Source of the DNA: Caminibacter pacificus
Lineage (GTDB): Bacteria > Campylobacterota > Campylobacteria > Campylobacterales > Nautiliaceae
Length of the DNA stretch: 64,000 bases
Reading direction: 5' to 3'
Assembly: GCF_003752135.1 (NCBI RefSeq)
Contig: NZ_RJVK01000003.1
Span: 124,001 to 188,000 of the forward strand
Numbering within the stretch: the stretch's first letter is position 1; every line of letters begins with the position of its first letter. Below, piece after piece: positions 45,630 to 54,876 of the stretch. Below the pieces are notes generated by a model, which searched no databases, was not told where the DNA came from, and saw only the letters and a program-made list of their open reading frames with translations. The position numbers and the translations under genes were made by a program.

Positions 45630-47789
45630 ATGGCAATCTCAACAGCATACTCAACCGCTCTAACAGGACTAAAAGCACACCAAACAGCGCTTGATGTGAC
45701 ATCAAACAACATCTCAAACGCCTCAAATCCAGATTACGTAAGAGAAAGAGCGATTTTCACGACATATGACGGAATCAACTCTATTCCCGGCGATATCGGT
45801 ATAGGAGTCAAGATTCAAAGCGTTATGAGAATTACTGATACTTTTTTATTCAACAGATTCACTCAAACTTCGGCAAACGTTAAAAACTTAACCACAAAAG
45901 AACAATACCTAAATGAAATAGCGACTTATTTTCCGGATGTGGAAGACCAAGGACTAAATAAAGACATCAAAGATTTTTTTGACGCATGGCAAACTTTTGC
46001 AAGCAACCCCAACGACGGAGCGGTAAAAGTAGACCTTGCGTACAAAACCCAAAAAATGACCGACGATATCAAAACTTTAAGAGGAAAATTAAAAGATATC
46101 CAAAAAAGCCTAAATGAAGAGGTTAAAACAAGAGTGGACGAAATTAATTCGATTGTAAAAGAGATAGCGGATATAAACGCTAAAATTACGGCTCACGAAG
46201 CAAACGGCTCTTCTCATGCAAACGAACTTAGAGACAAAAGAGACGCCCTTGAAAAAAGATTAAAAGAGATTGCCGACGTTAAAATCTACAAATCCGGCGT
46301 AACTTCTCAAGACGCTCAAGGCACTACTACCGTCGATTATACCGAAAACTATCAAATAAGTATCGGAGGATACGTACTGCTTGATAACTCCACTTCAAAC
46401 GAATTGGTATTGCAAGATAATTATCAAAACTACAATATCGCACTAAAATCCAATACCGAAATAAACGACGTAACCGATGCTATTAAAGGCGGAGAGTTAG
46501 GCGCGCTTCTTGATGTAAGAGGAAGAGAATTCAACTCCAATACCGACCCAAAAGACGGAGTTATTGGAGATATGCTAAGCTCTCTTGACGCTTTTGCACA
46601 AGGAATGATAAGAAGCGTAAACTCAATCTATTCATATTCCGCTCAAGAATCCGTAGAAACGGATACTATAAACAAACCTATTTCCGTATCTCCGGATATG
46701 GCGGACAAACCTCTTCCTTTGATAGAAAAATATTTGGCTCATCCGGTAAGAGACGGAAATATGATTTTGCAAGTATATGACAACAGCGGAAATCCGACTC
46801 AAGAAGTAAAAGTTTCAATCGATTCACAAAAAAGCATTAACGACATAATAAGCGACATCAACACTTCCTTACAAAATGCGGGAGTTACCGATACTCAAGC
46901 AAAACTTGTCAACGGACAGATAAAATTCGTAGATTCAAACGGCAATGAAAGCCCGAATGTCCTCGTAAAAGACGACGGAAGTTTGCTTTTTAGCGCTCTA
47001 AACGAAATAGAATATATGCCTCTATCAAAAATAGACGATACAAAACTCCCTATTCCGATGGATAACGGAACCTTTGACGTAGTGGTATACGACAGCAACG
47101 GAGAAGAAAAAGCAAGAAGAACCATAACCGTAAATATGGACTCTAAAGACCCGAGATATTCGACAATCGAAGGTATTATGGCTCAAATAAATACGCCCAA
47201 TATCGACGACAACCAAAACAACAACCCGAATGATGACGTTGACGATTATTATCAAGCGAAGTTTTTAAACGGAAAATTCATTCTTGCACCTAAACAAGAA
47301 GACACTTTCGTAGGGCTCGATAACGACACGGCGAATTTCGGAGGGAGTTTCGGAGTAAATAAATTTTTTGACGGAACCGACAGCTCCAATATCTCTTTAA
47401 GACAAGAATTTATCGACGACCCGAGTAAAATTCACGCTTATAAAGCTCCTAACGAGGGTAATAACGAAGTGGCAAACGAAATATTACAACTTCAATTCCA
47501 AGATATTACATTTTATAAAGGCGATACGAAAATAACAAATACCATTACAGGATTTTACAGAACGATGACCTCTTCTTTGGCAAACGAAGCGAAAAATACG
47601 ACCGACCAAAAAGAAGCTGCCGAAACTCTTTATAAATCGGTCTCTAACGAATACTATTCTCTAAGCGGCGTCAATATCGACGAAGAGCTTATAAACCTTG
47701 AAAAATTCCAAAGAGGCTATCAAGCCAACGCAAGAGTTATAACTACAATCAACAATATGCTCGACGCCCTATTTGCGATTAAGCAATAG
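45630..47789 (+). CDS. flgK: Hook-filament junction protein FlgK (HAP1)
   Basis: AYSTALTGLKAHQTALDVTS with NNISNASNPDYVRERA at the N-terminus, the FlgK helical domain DFFDAWQTFASNPNDGAVK (about 115-133), and the C-terminal SGVNIDEELINLEKFQRGYQ with ANARVITTINNMLDALFAIKQ. 719 aa, longer than enteric FlgK (547) owing to an inserted central region, as in other Campylobacterota. It is exported after the hook is complete. Follows flgN by 2 bases. Confidence 0.95.
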   Translation: MAISTAYSTALTGLKAHQTALDVTSNNISNASNPDYVRERAIFTTYDGINSIPGDIGIGVKIQSVMRITDTFLFNRFTQTSANVKNLTTKEQYLNEIATYFPDVEDQGLNKDIKDFFDAWQTFASNPNDGAVKVDLAYKTQKMTDDIKTLRGKLKDIQKSLNEEVKTRVDEINSIVKEIADINAKITAHEANGSSHANELRDKRDALEKRLKEIADVKIYKSGVTSQDAQGTTTVDYTENYQISIGGYVLLDNSTSNELVLQDNYQNYNIALKSNTEINDVTDAIKGGELGALLDVRGREFNSNTDPKDGVIGDMLSSLDAFAQGMIRSVNSIYSYSAQESVETDTINKPISVSPDMADKPLPLIEKYLAHPVRDGNMILQVYDNSGNPTQEVKVSIDSQKSINDIISDINTSLQNAGVTDTQAKLVNGQIKFVDSNGNESPNVLVKDDGSLLFSALNEIEYMPLSKIDDTKLPIPMDNGTFDVVVYDSNGEEKARRTITVNMDSKDPRYSTIEGIMAQINTPNIDDNQNNNPNDDVDDYYQAKFLNGKFILAPKQEDTFVGLDNDTANFGGSFGVNKFFDGTDSSNISLRQEFIDDPSKIHAYKAPNEGNNEVANEILQLQFQDITFYKGDTKITNTITGFYRTMTSSLANEAKNTTDQKEAAETLYKSVSNEYYSLSGVNIDEELINLEKFQRGYQANARVITTINNMLDALFAIKQ

Positions 47790-48426
47790 GGTCGTCGTAA
47801 TCGACTTGAATCAAATCTTCAAATAAATCCCACCCGAAATGCAGCATATCGATTTCGGCTATTTTTTCGAGATATTTACCTCCGTCTTCTCTTACGATAT
47901 AAACTTCACCTACCATCGTATCTTTCGGATAGAAATTACTTGCTTTTATTTCAAGTTTTTCTTCACCTTTTAATACCATATCTGGAAGCATCAAATCACA
48001 AAAGAAATCATAAATAGGCTCTTGCGGTGCGTCGATATCACAAGCCGTATATCCGATTTTCAAGTCGTTGATATCAGGATTTTCGTCATATTCGAAATAC
48101 CCATCACCATTTGCTTGCAATAAAAGAAGTACGTCGCCTTCATTAAAATTTTCACTAATAAGCTCGTCTACGCTTGTATTTTTATATTCGATATCCTCAA
48201 ACGTATAAGTTTTATCTTCTATCTCAATCTCCGCCCCGTCAGGTAAAACACCCATAAGTTCCGTAGGCAAATCAACGGCTTCGGCTTCTCCGCTGTCAAT
48301 ATAACTTGCCACTACTTCTTGAAATCTTTCGATATCTTTGGTTTCGCTCAAATCATAACTTTCGATATCCACAATCGGAGTCAAATCATACACTTTTATA
48401 AGATTTGTTTCCCCTCTAATAACCAT
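47779..48426 (-). CDS. Acidic protein of unknown function
   Basis: 215 aa, very rich in Asp and Glu, with no signal peptide and no membrane segment. Predicted mixed alpha/beta with several short strands (VYDLTPIVDIESYD, GDVLLLLQANGDGYFEYDE). I recognise no family. It runs opposite to flgK and overlaps its stop by 11 bases. It has AAAAAAGGAGACGTA before the ATG and TATAAT on the same strand, so it is likely expressed. Confidence 0.7.
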   Translation of the reverse strand: MVIRGETNLIKVYDLTPIVDIESYDLSETKDIERFQEVVASYIDSGEAEAVDLPTELMGVLPDGAEIEIEDKTYTFEDIEYKNTSVDELISENFNEGDVLLLLQANGDGYFEYDENPDINDLKIGYTACDIDAPQEPIYDFFCDLMLPDMVLKGEEKLEIKASNFYPKDTMVGEVYIVREDGGKYLEKIAEIDMLHFGWDLFEDLIQVDYDDPIA

Positions 48427-48480
48427 TACGTCTCCTTTTTTATTATAATTATATCACATAATCTTATAAAAAGGGACTCA

Positions 48481-49197
48481 ATGGATATAAAATCAAAACT
48501 TGATAAACTTATTGAAGAGAATATTTACGAAGTAAACGAAGAAAAATTGGACCCGATTTTAATTGCAAAAAAATATAACGACGAATATATAAGCCTCGTA
48601 GCCGCTTTGTTTGCATACGGAAACGTAAAAGCGATACTTAAGTTTTTAAATTCTTTGGATTTGGAAAATCTAAACTCAAACGGAGCATACTATAGATTTC
48701 AAACGAAAAAGGATGTTGAAGAATTTTTATATACTCTTAAAAAAATGAAAGAAAAATACTCTTTAAACGAAATTTTTTTAAAAGGTTACGAAAAAACGAA
48801 AAACCCTATCGACGGAATAAGAGAAATCATCAAAACGATGTACGAAATAAACCCTTATAATTCGGATGGATATCAATTTTTGATAGGGAAAATTCCCCCT
48901 AAAAAAACAAAAGGAGTTAGTCCTTATAAAAGATGGAATATGTTTTTGAGATGGATGGTTAGAGACGACTCTTTGGATTTAGGGCTTTGGAGAGGAGTTG
49001 AAAAAAGCGATTTGATAATTCCGCTTGATACTCACACCCATAAAGTATCGTTAAAATTAGGTCTGTTAAAAAGAAAAACCTACGATTTACAATCGGCTAT
49101 GGAGCTTACGGAAAAACTAAAAGAATTCGATCCTAAAGACCCTTTAAAATACGACTTCGCACTCTATAGAATCGGTCAGATGGATATAAAAATATAA
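48481..49197 (+). CDS. TIGR02757 / DUF2400 family protein
   Basis: 238 aa with DPILIAKKYNDEYISLVAALFAYGNV, SPYKRWNMFLRWMVRDDSLDLGLW, LIIPLDTHTHKVSLKLGL and DPLKYDFALYRIGQMD, the TIGR02757 pattern. The fold is distantly related to helix-hairpin-helix DNA glycosylases, but the function is not established. The start at 48481 is chosen over an upstream in-frame ATG that lies inside the neighbouring opposite gene; AAAAGGGACTCA precedes it. Confidence 0.9.
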   Translation: MDIKSKLDKLIEENIYEVNEEKLDPILIAKKYNDEYISLVAALFAYGNVKAILKFLNSLDLENLNSNGAYYRFQTKKDVEEFLYTLKKMKEKYSLNEIFLKGYEKTKNPIDGIREIIKTMYEINPYNSDGYQFLIGKIPPKKTKGVSPYKRWNMFLRWMVRDDSLDLGLWRGVEKSDLIIPLDTHTHKVSLKLGLLKRKTYDLQSAMELTEKLKEFDPKDPLKYDFALYRIGQMDIKI

Positions 49198-49253
49198 CCA
49201 AAAGTTACAATTTTTCTTTTTTTCACATTTCACTATTAAATAAAAATTAATAA

Positions 49254-49259
49254 TATGAT
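49254..49259 (+). promoter_or_regulatory. Candidate -10 box of atpB
   Basis: TATGAT within ATATGATACAATTTC, 28 bases before the ATG and followed by AAAAAAGGAT as ribosome binding site. It lies in the longest plus-strand intergenic stretch of this region (90 bases). Confidence 0.4.
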
Positions 49260-49286
49260 ACAATTTCACTAAAAAAGGATATTTAC

Positions 49287-49967
49287 ATGAATGAATTGTG
49301 GCTCTTTTTTGGATTTTTAGGGCATAATCAGTATGTTCAACTTATCGTTCATACCATTATCGCAGCTTTATTATCTGTAATCGTGGCTAAACTCGCTACA
49401 AGAAAACTTCAAATCGTACCAAGCGGTTGCCAAAACGTTATGGAAGCGACTGTCAGCGGTATTTTATACATCGGAAAAGACGTGGCAAACGAAGAAATCG
49501 CAAGAAAATATTTAACACTTGCAGGAAGTTTGGCTATTTTCATTTTTATGGGTAACTTCATCGGTATTATTCCTGGATTCGAAGCTCCTACGGCAAACGT
49601 AAACTTAACTCTATCACTTGCAATTTTAGTATTCCTTTACTATCATTTCGAAGGTATCAGAGCACAAGGTTTAGGACATTATATCGCTCACTTCGCAGGT
49701 CCTGTTAAATGGCTGGCACCATTAATGTTCCCTGTTGAAATTCTTTCTCACTTCTCAAGAATCATTTCACTTGCTTTCAGGTTATTCGGTAACATCAAAG
49801 GGGACGACTTATTCTTAGCGGTATTGTTAATGCTTGCACCTTGGGTATTCCCGTTAGCAGGTTTTGCATTACTTACATTCTCTGCATTCTTACAAGCATT
49901 CGTTTTCATGGTACTTACATACGTATACATCTACGGTGCGGTTACGGGACAAGAAGAAGCTCTTTAA
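49287..49967 (+). CDS. atpB: F-type ATP synthase subunit a
   Basis: Membrane proton channel subunit of FoF1. 226 aa, about five hydrophobic helices, with the essential Arg in IISLAFRLFGNIKGDD and the C-terminal LQAFVFMVLTYVYIYGAV. Stand-alone, away from the rest of the atp genes, as is common in Campylobacterota. Followed 4 bases later by a thiE-like gene. Confidence 0.95.
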   Translation: MNELWLFFGFLGHNQYVQLIVHTIIAALLSVIVAKLATRKLQIVPSGCQNVMEATVSGILYIGKDVANEEIARKYLTLAGSLAIFIFMGNFIGIIPGFEAPTANVNLTLSLAILVFLYYHFEGIRAQGLGHYIAHFAGPVKWLAPLMFPVEILSHFSRIISLAFRLFGNIKGDDLFLAVLLMLAPWVFPLAGFALLTFSAFLQAFVFMVLTYVYIYGAVTGQEEAL

Positions 49968-49970
49968 TAA

Positions 49971-50492
49971 ATGGCTTCTTTTCTCTCTTATTTTATAACA
50001 GACCCTTCATATTCTCTACAACAAATAAAAGAAGCTATAAAAAAACACAAACCCACTTTCGTATGCTATAGAAACAAAGAATATTTTGACAAAAACGAAA
50101 TTATGGATTTTGCAAATTTCGCAAAAAATTATTCAAAAGTATTTATTAATTTAGATTCTTTAAAAGATGATTCTCTACTTGAACATTTTGACGGAGTACA
50201 TATTCCAAGCTCAAGACTTGACGAAATCACCGAATATAAAAACAAAATAATTATAGCTTCAACCCACAACCCTTTAGAAGTTCAAAAAGCTCAAAAAGCC
50301 GACTACATTACCTTTTCGCCTATATTCAAATCAAAAAACAGATGCGGGCTCGGTACGGAAGTGCTTAATCATATATGCAATATGCACCCTAAAGTAATAG
50401 CTCTCGGCGGAATTATAAGCGATAAGGAAGTAGAAAAGATAAAAAACACAAAAGCGGTGGGATTCGGAAGTATCAGGTATTTTTTTACATAA
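49971..50492 (+). CDS. Thiamine phosphate synthase / TenI-like TIM-barrel protein
   Basis: 173 aa, with FITDPSYSLQQIKEAI, a strand ending in GVHIPSSRLDE, IIASTHNPLEVQKAQKADYITFSPIFKSK and the phosphate loop VIALGGI...AVGFGSIRYF. These are ThiE/TenI motifs. It is shorter than typical ThiE (about 210) and lacks the usual QLRxK near the N-terminus (CYRNKEYFDK instead), so either a short ThiE or a TenI-like protein is possible. Confidence 0.8.
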   Translation: MASFLSYFITDPSYSLQQIKEAIKKHKPTFVCYRNKEYFDKNEIMDFANFAKNYSKVFINLDSLKDDSLLEHFDGVHIPSSRLDEITEYKNKIIIASTHNPLEVQKAQKADYITFSPIFKSKNRCGLGTEVLNHICNMHPKVIALGGIISDKEVEKIKNTKAVGFGSIRYFFT

Positions 50493-51312
50493 TTTTATGC
50501 AATTGATTTCCGGTTTTCATCCACTCTTCAAGTTCTTCCCATTTTTCGTTTTCAATCATATCTTTTGCTTTTTTCAGCTCACTCTTAAACGCTTCTATCG
50601 AATCTAAAAGATTTTTTTTATTTTCTTTGAATATATCTTTCCACATATGAGGATTGCTTTTTGCCAGACGACTCATATCCCTAAATCCGCCCGCAGCAAG
50701 AGTAACGATATGGTCTTTATCTTCTTGTTTTAAAACTGAGTTTGCTATGGAGAAACTCACGATATGAGGCATATGCGAGATAAAAGCGGCATGTCTGTCG
50801 TGTTCTTTTGCGTCCATTATTTTTATTTGCATTTTTAAATAATTATAAATATCAAAAGCTCTTTTTACCTGCTCTTCTCCGCTATCTTCTATATTACAAA
50901 CAACCATAACTTTATTGTAATACAAATCGGCTATTGCAGCTTGCGGACCGGAATATTCCGTCCCGGCCATAGGATGAGAAGCTACGAGATTTTTTCTTAT
51001 GTTTTTAGGACATTCGTTTACGATACTCTCTTTTGTAGAGCCGAAATCAATGATTAAAGAATCTTTTTTGAGGTTTAGTTTCGAGAGATGATTAAGTGCG
51101 TTAATTATACCTCTAATAGGTATTGCAAGTACGATAACGTCGGCTTGTTTTAAATCTTCAAAAGTTCCTATCTCATCCACAAGCCCTAATTTCAAAGCAT
51201 CTTCTTGATGTTGGATGTTATGGTCTATGCCTATAATTTTATCGAAATATCCCTTACAGGCAAGACCGAAACTTCCTCCCATAAGCCCGAGTCCCACTAT
51301 ACCGCAAACCAT
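50485..51312 (-). CDS. tyrA: Prephenate dehydrogenase
   Basis: Tyrosine biosynthesis: NAD-dependent oxidation of prephenate. Rossmann motif GIVGLGLMGGSFGLA at the N-terminus, VLAIPI, DFGSTKESIV, ASHPMAGTEYSGP with the catalytic His, and AFISHMPHIVSFSIA in the helical domain. 275 aa, no chorismate mutase or ACT domain. Divergent from bamA. Confidence 0.94.
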   Translation of the reverse strand: MVCGIVGLGLMGGSFGLACKGYFDKIIGIDHNIQHQEDALKLGLVDEIGTFEDLKQADVIVLAIPIRGIINALNHLSKLNLKKDSLIIDFGSTKESIVNECPKNIRKNLVASHPMAGTEYSGPQAAIADLYYNKVMVVCNIEDSGEEQVKRAFDIYNYLKMQIKIMDAKEHDRHAAFISHMPHIVSFSIANSVLKQEDKDHIVTLAAGGFRDMSRLAKSNPHMWKDIFKENKKNLLDSIEAFKSELKKAKDMIENEKWEELEEWMKTGNQLHKIM

Positions 51313-51332
51313 TTAACCTCTTTTTAATAAAA

Positions 51333-51356
51333 ATTATACCACATTTACGCTATAAT
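51333..51356. promoter_or_regulatory. Divergent -10 boxes between tyrA and bamA
   Basis: Plus-strand TATAAT at 51351-51356, 27 bases before bamA; minus-strand TATAAT at 51333-51338, about 20 bases before tyrA. Both match the preferred vegetative -10 exactly. Confidence 0.5.
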
Positions 51357-51383
51357 TTTACCCAAATCACAAGAAGGGATAAT

Positions 51384-53564
51384 ATGAAGAGACTATTAAT
51401 ATTTTTATTGCCTATAATTATTTTCGCACAAACGATTACGAAAGTAGATTACAAAGGTTTAATCCACATTTCACCGATAACAGCTTCAACAATCACACAA
51501 ATCACACCAAACTCTCAATTCGATATAGAAAAAATAGACAAAGCCATAAAAAATCTATACAAAACCGGATATTTTGAAGAAATAAAAGCAGATTTTTCAA
51601 ACGGAGTTTTAACTTTTATATGTAAAGAAAAACCTACAATTGCAAAAATTCATTTAACAAACGTTTCGGAAGATGTAAAAAAATTATTAAAACAAGAAAT
51701 GATTTTACCTAAAAAAGGTGAATTATTATCAAAACAAAAACTTGAAAAGCTTAAAGAATTCATAAAACAATATTACACAGCAAAAGGATACTACAATACG
51801 GTAGTTGCAACAGAAATAGAACATTTAAACCAAAATAGAATCGTATTACATATAATCGTAAACAAAGGTAAAGAAGTATACATCAGAAACGTAAACTTTT
51901 ACGGTACTACAATTCCAAAAAGCGACCTTCTTGACGAAATAGAAAACAGACCTCGTACTTTTTGGAGTTGGATTCCTTTTACTAACGCAGGAAAATTAAA
52001 AGTTTATGATTTACCAAAAGACAGACAAGCTCTTCAAGATTATCTTTTAAATAAAGGTTACATGGATTCAAGAGTAAACCTTCCTTTGGCAAAAACAAAT
52101 CTTGACAGTTATTTTGCGGATATAGATTATCAAATATATCAAGGGAAAAGATATATAGTAAAAGAGATAAAAATAGATTATCCTAAAAACATAAAAGTAA
52201 AACTCCCTGAATTAAAACTCAAAAAAGACAAATACTTCAACGTCTCGGCCCTTAGAAAAGACCTTCTTGATATTTCACATGCCTTCATGAACGAAGGATA
52301 TGCCTTTGTAAAAGTTTATCCTCAAATAAAAAAAGAAAAAACAGACGTTTATTTAACATATAAAGTAATTCCGGGTGAAATTGTTTATATTAACAACGTA
52401 ATTATTTCAGGAAACAATAAAACTCTTGATAGAGTAGTCAGAAGAAACATTTATTTAGCTCCGGGAGACAAATACTCATATAAAGACATGAGAGATTCTC
52501 AAAACGCTTTAAAAAGAACCGGTTACCTTGAAAATGTAAAAATTAAAATGAAAAAAATATCTCCGAATAAAGTAAACTTACTTGTAAATGTTAAAGAAGG
52601 ACTAAGCGGAACTTTAAGAGCCGGAATTAGCTACGGAAGTTATACGAAATTAGGATTTAATTTAGCATTAAGTGAAAAAAACGTATTCGGTAGCGGGCAA
52701 AGTTTATCTATTAATGCAGACGTAAGTGCTGTAAACAGAACATATAAAATCACTCTTTTCAATCCAAGAGTTTTAGACAGTAAATATTCTCTTAGTACTT
52801 CAATTTACGATACTTCTTTTGAGGGTATTTCGTATACTTCTAAAGAGAGAGGTTTTAGCATAGGGTTAGGTAAACAATTAAATAGATTCACAAGTGCAAG
52901 TATCACTTACGGATACGTAAGAACCAAACTGAGCGATTATAATACTACCGAATATATTATGCCTAAAAGTACGAAAAGTTATATCACTTTGGCTCTCGGT
53001 TATAACGATACGGATGATTATTTCTTCCCGACTACCGGAATAAAAGCGGGAATCAGCTCTGAATTCGCAGGTATAGGCGGAGATGAAAAGTTTATAAAAA
53101 CACTCGCTAATTTTAAATACTTTTATCCTCTAACGGATAAAACATATCAAACGGTAGCGGTATTAAAATATAGGGTAAAAGGCGGAGCGATAGCCAAAAA
53201 CGGATATCTACCTATAAATGAAAAATTTTATTTAGGTGGAACTTCTACCGTTAGAGGTTTTAGTTGGTATTCAATAGCTCCTAAAGATAGTGAAGGAAAC
53301 GAAATTGGAGGTAAATACGAATTTATCACTGGAGCCGAAATTTCTACTCCGCTTAGCAGAAAAAACAGAATGTGGTTGACCGGATTTATCGATTACGGAG
53401 CAGTCGGTGAAGATAAATTAAACATCACAAGAAGTTCGTACGGGTTCCAAATAGACTGGATTACACCTATGGGACCTTTAAGTTTTATTTGGGCATGGCC
53501 TATTAAAAGTGAAAAAGGTGATGATTTACAAAGATTCGAATTTACTATAGGAACTACTTTCTAA
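51384..53564 (+). CDS. bamA: Outer-membrane protein assembly factor BamA
   Basis: Essential barrel-insertion factor. Signal peptide (1-16), five POTRA domains (about 18-395; e.g. KNLYKTGYFEEIKADF, DLLDISHAFMNEGYAFVKVYP, GNNKTLDRVVRRNI), then the 16-strand barrel with the lid motif LGGTSTVRGF (VRGF) and a C-terminal strand ending in Phe. 726 aa is normal. It inserts the TolC, TPR-barrel and other outer-membrane proteins of this window. Confidence 0.96.
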   Translation: MKRLLIFLLPIIIFAQTITKVDYKGLIHISPITASTITQITPNSQFDIEKIDKAIKNLYKTGYFEEIKADFSNGVLTFICKEKPTIAKIHLTNVSEDVKKLLKQEMILPKKGELLSKQKLEKLKEFIKQYYTAKGYYNTVVATEIEHLNQNRIVLHIIVNKGKEVYIRNVNFYGTTIPKSDLLDEIENRPRTFWSWIPFTNAGKLKVYDLPKDRQALQDYLLNKGYMDSRVNLPLAKTNLDSYFADIDYQIYQGKRYIVKEIKIDYPKNIKVKLPELKLKKDKYFNVSALRKDLLDISHAFMNEGYAFVKVYPQIKKEKTDVYLTYKVIPGEIVYINNVIISGNNKTLDRVVRRNIYLAPGDKYSYKDMRDSQNALKRTGYLENVKIKMKKISPNKVNLLVNVKEGLSGTLRAGISYGSYTKLGFNLALSEKNVFGSGQSLSINADVSAVNRTYKITLFNPRVLDSKYSLSTSIYDTSFEGISYTSKERGFSIGLGKQLNRFTSASITYGYVRTKLSDYNTTEYIMPKSTKSYITLALGYNDTDDYFFPTTGIKAGISSEFAGIGGDEKFIKTLANFKYFYPLTDKTYQTVAVLKYRVKGGAIAKNGYLPINEKFYLGGTSTVRGFSWYSIAPKDSEGNEIGGKYEFITGAEISTPLSRKNRMWLTGFIDYGAVGEDKLNITRSSYGFQIDWITPMGPLSFIWAWPIKSEKGDDLQRFEFTIGTTF

Positions 53565-53574
53565 GGATTTAAAA

Positions 53575-54876
53575 ATGAGAAAAATAGGCTTCCTCGAAGC
53601 TTTCAGTATCGGGGTTGGAGGAATGGTCGGCGGCGGAATTTTCGCCGTTTTGGGTCTTACAATCGATCTTGCAAAAGGTGCCGCACCTATCGCCTTTTTA
53701 ATCGCCGGGACTATCGCTCTTATTACAGCTTACTCTTACGCAAAATTATCCGTTAAATTTCCGAGTGAGGGTGGAAGTATCGAATATATAGTGCAGGCTT
53801 TCGGAAACAATCTTTTTTCAGCTACGGTAAATAATCTTCTTTTGGTTTCTTATGTAATAATGCTCGCTCTATACGCTTCGGCATTCGGAGCATACGGAAG
53901 CGCTCTTTTTTTAGGACACGACGTAACATGGCTTCATAAACTTTTAGCGGTAGGTGTTATAGGTATTTTTACTTTTATTAATCTTTTGGGAGCTTTTTTA
54001 ACCGGAAAAGCCGAAGATATTTTAGTATATACGAAAGTGGCGATTCTTTTAATTTTCGTCGCAATTGGCTTTTATACGGGTACTCATTATGAAAGATTAG
54101 AGCCTCAGTTTTGGGAATCATACCTAAAAATCATAACCGGAGGACTTATTATTTTCTTGGCTTACGAAGGATTCGAGCTTATCGCAAATTCGGCAAAAGA
54201 CGTTATTAATCCTCAAAAAACACTACCAAGAGCGTTTTATGCAAGCGTTATTTTTGTAATTGCTTTATATGTAAGTATTGCAGTCGTAACAATTTTAAAC
54301 GTTGATTTCGAAACGGCAAAAAAAGCTCAAGATTATGTTTTGGCAATTGCAGCGGAACCTCTTCTTGGAAAATTAGGATTCGTTATTATTGCCGTAGCCG
54401 CCATGCTCTCAACCGCAAGCGCTATAAACGCTACAATTTACGGAGCCGGTAGAGCCGGATATTTGATTGCAAAGCTCGGAGAAATTCCAAAAGATTTCGC
54501 AAAAAAAATAAAAAACGGATATGAGGGAATGATAATTTTAGGTCTTTTGGGAGTTATTTTCGCTACGAGTTTTAATATAGAAAATATCTCGGTAGCGGGA
54601 AGTTTCGGGTTTTTAGTAATTTTCGGACTTGTAAACTATGCAAACTTCAAACTTAGAAAAATAACGAACTCTAATCCTTTTATTTCTCTCTTAGGAGCTT
54701 TTTTATGTCTCGTTTCAGCTGCTATTTTAATCGGATACAATCTATTTCATAACCCAAGCGCCCTTGAAAGCAGTGCTTGGGTCGTAGTAATAGTGGTGGC
54801 TATCACTATAATCTACCATAAACTCGGCGGAAAAATGAAAAAAGTTCTTGATGAGGATTTAAGAGAAAAAATTTAA
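53575..54876 (+). CDS. APC-superfamily amino acid permease
   Basis: 433 aa with twelve hydrophobic segments. Helix 1 has SIGVGGMVGGGIFAVLG, the substrate-backbone binding GGG(I/F) motif of APC carriers, and helix 6 has FLAYEGFELIANSAKDV. Substrate unknown. Start has AAGGATTTAAAA upstream, 10 bases after bamA. Ends tail-to-tail with the ppx/gppA gene, sharing TTAA. Confidence 0.92.
   Translation: MRKIGFLEAFSIGVGGMVGGGIFAVLGLTIDLAKGAAPIAFLIAGTIALITAYSYAKLSVKFPSEGGSIEYIVQAFGNNLFSATVNNLLLVSYVIMLALYASAFGAYGSALFLGHDVTWLHKLLAVGVIGIFTFINLLGAFLTGKAEDILVYTKVAILLIFVAIGFYTGTHYERLEPQFWESYLKIITGGLIIFLAYEGFELIANSAKDVINPQKTLPRAFYASVIFVIALYVSIAVVTILNVDFETAKKAQDYVLAIAAEPLLGKLGFVIIAVAAMLSTASAINATIYGAGRAGYLIAKLGEIPKDFAKKIKNGYEGMIILGLLGVIFATSFNIENISVAGSFGFLVIFGLVNYANFKLRKITNSNPFISLLGAFLCLVSAAILIGYNLFHNPSALESSAWVVVIVVAITIIYHKLGGKMKKVLDEDLREKI

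Noticed and set aside
48319-48480. 54-codon N-terminal extension of the DUF2400 protein
   Set aside because: It overlaps the start of the opposite acidic protein gene and its promoter; the ATG at 48481 has a ribosome site and begins the family domain.
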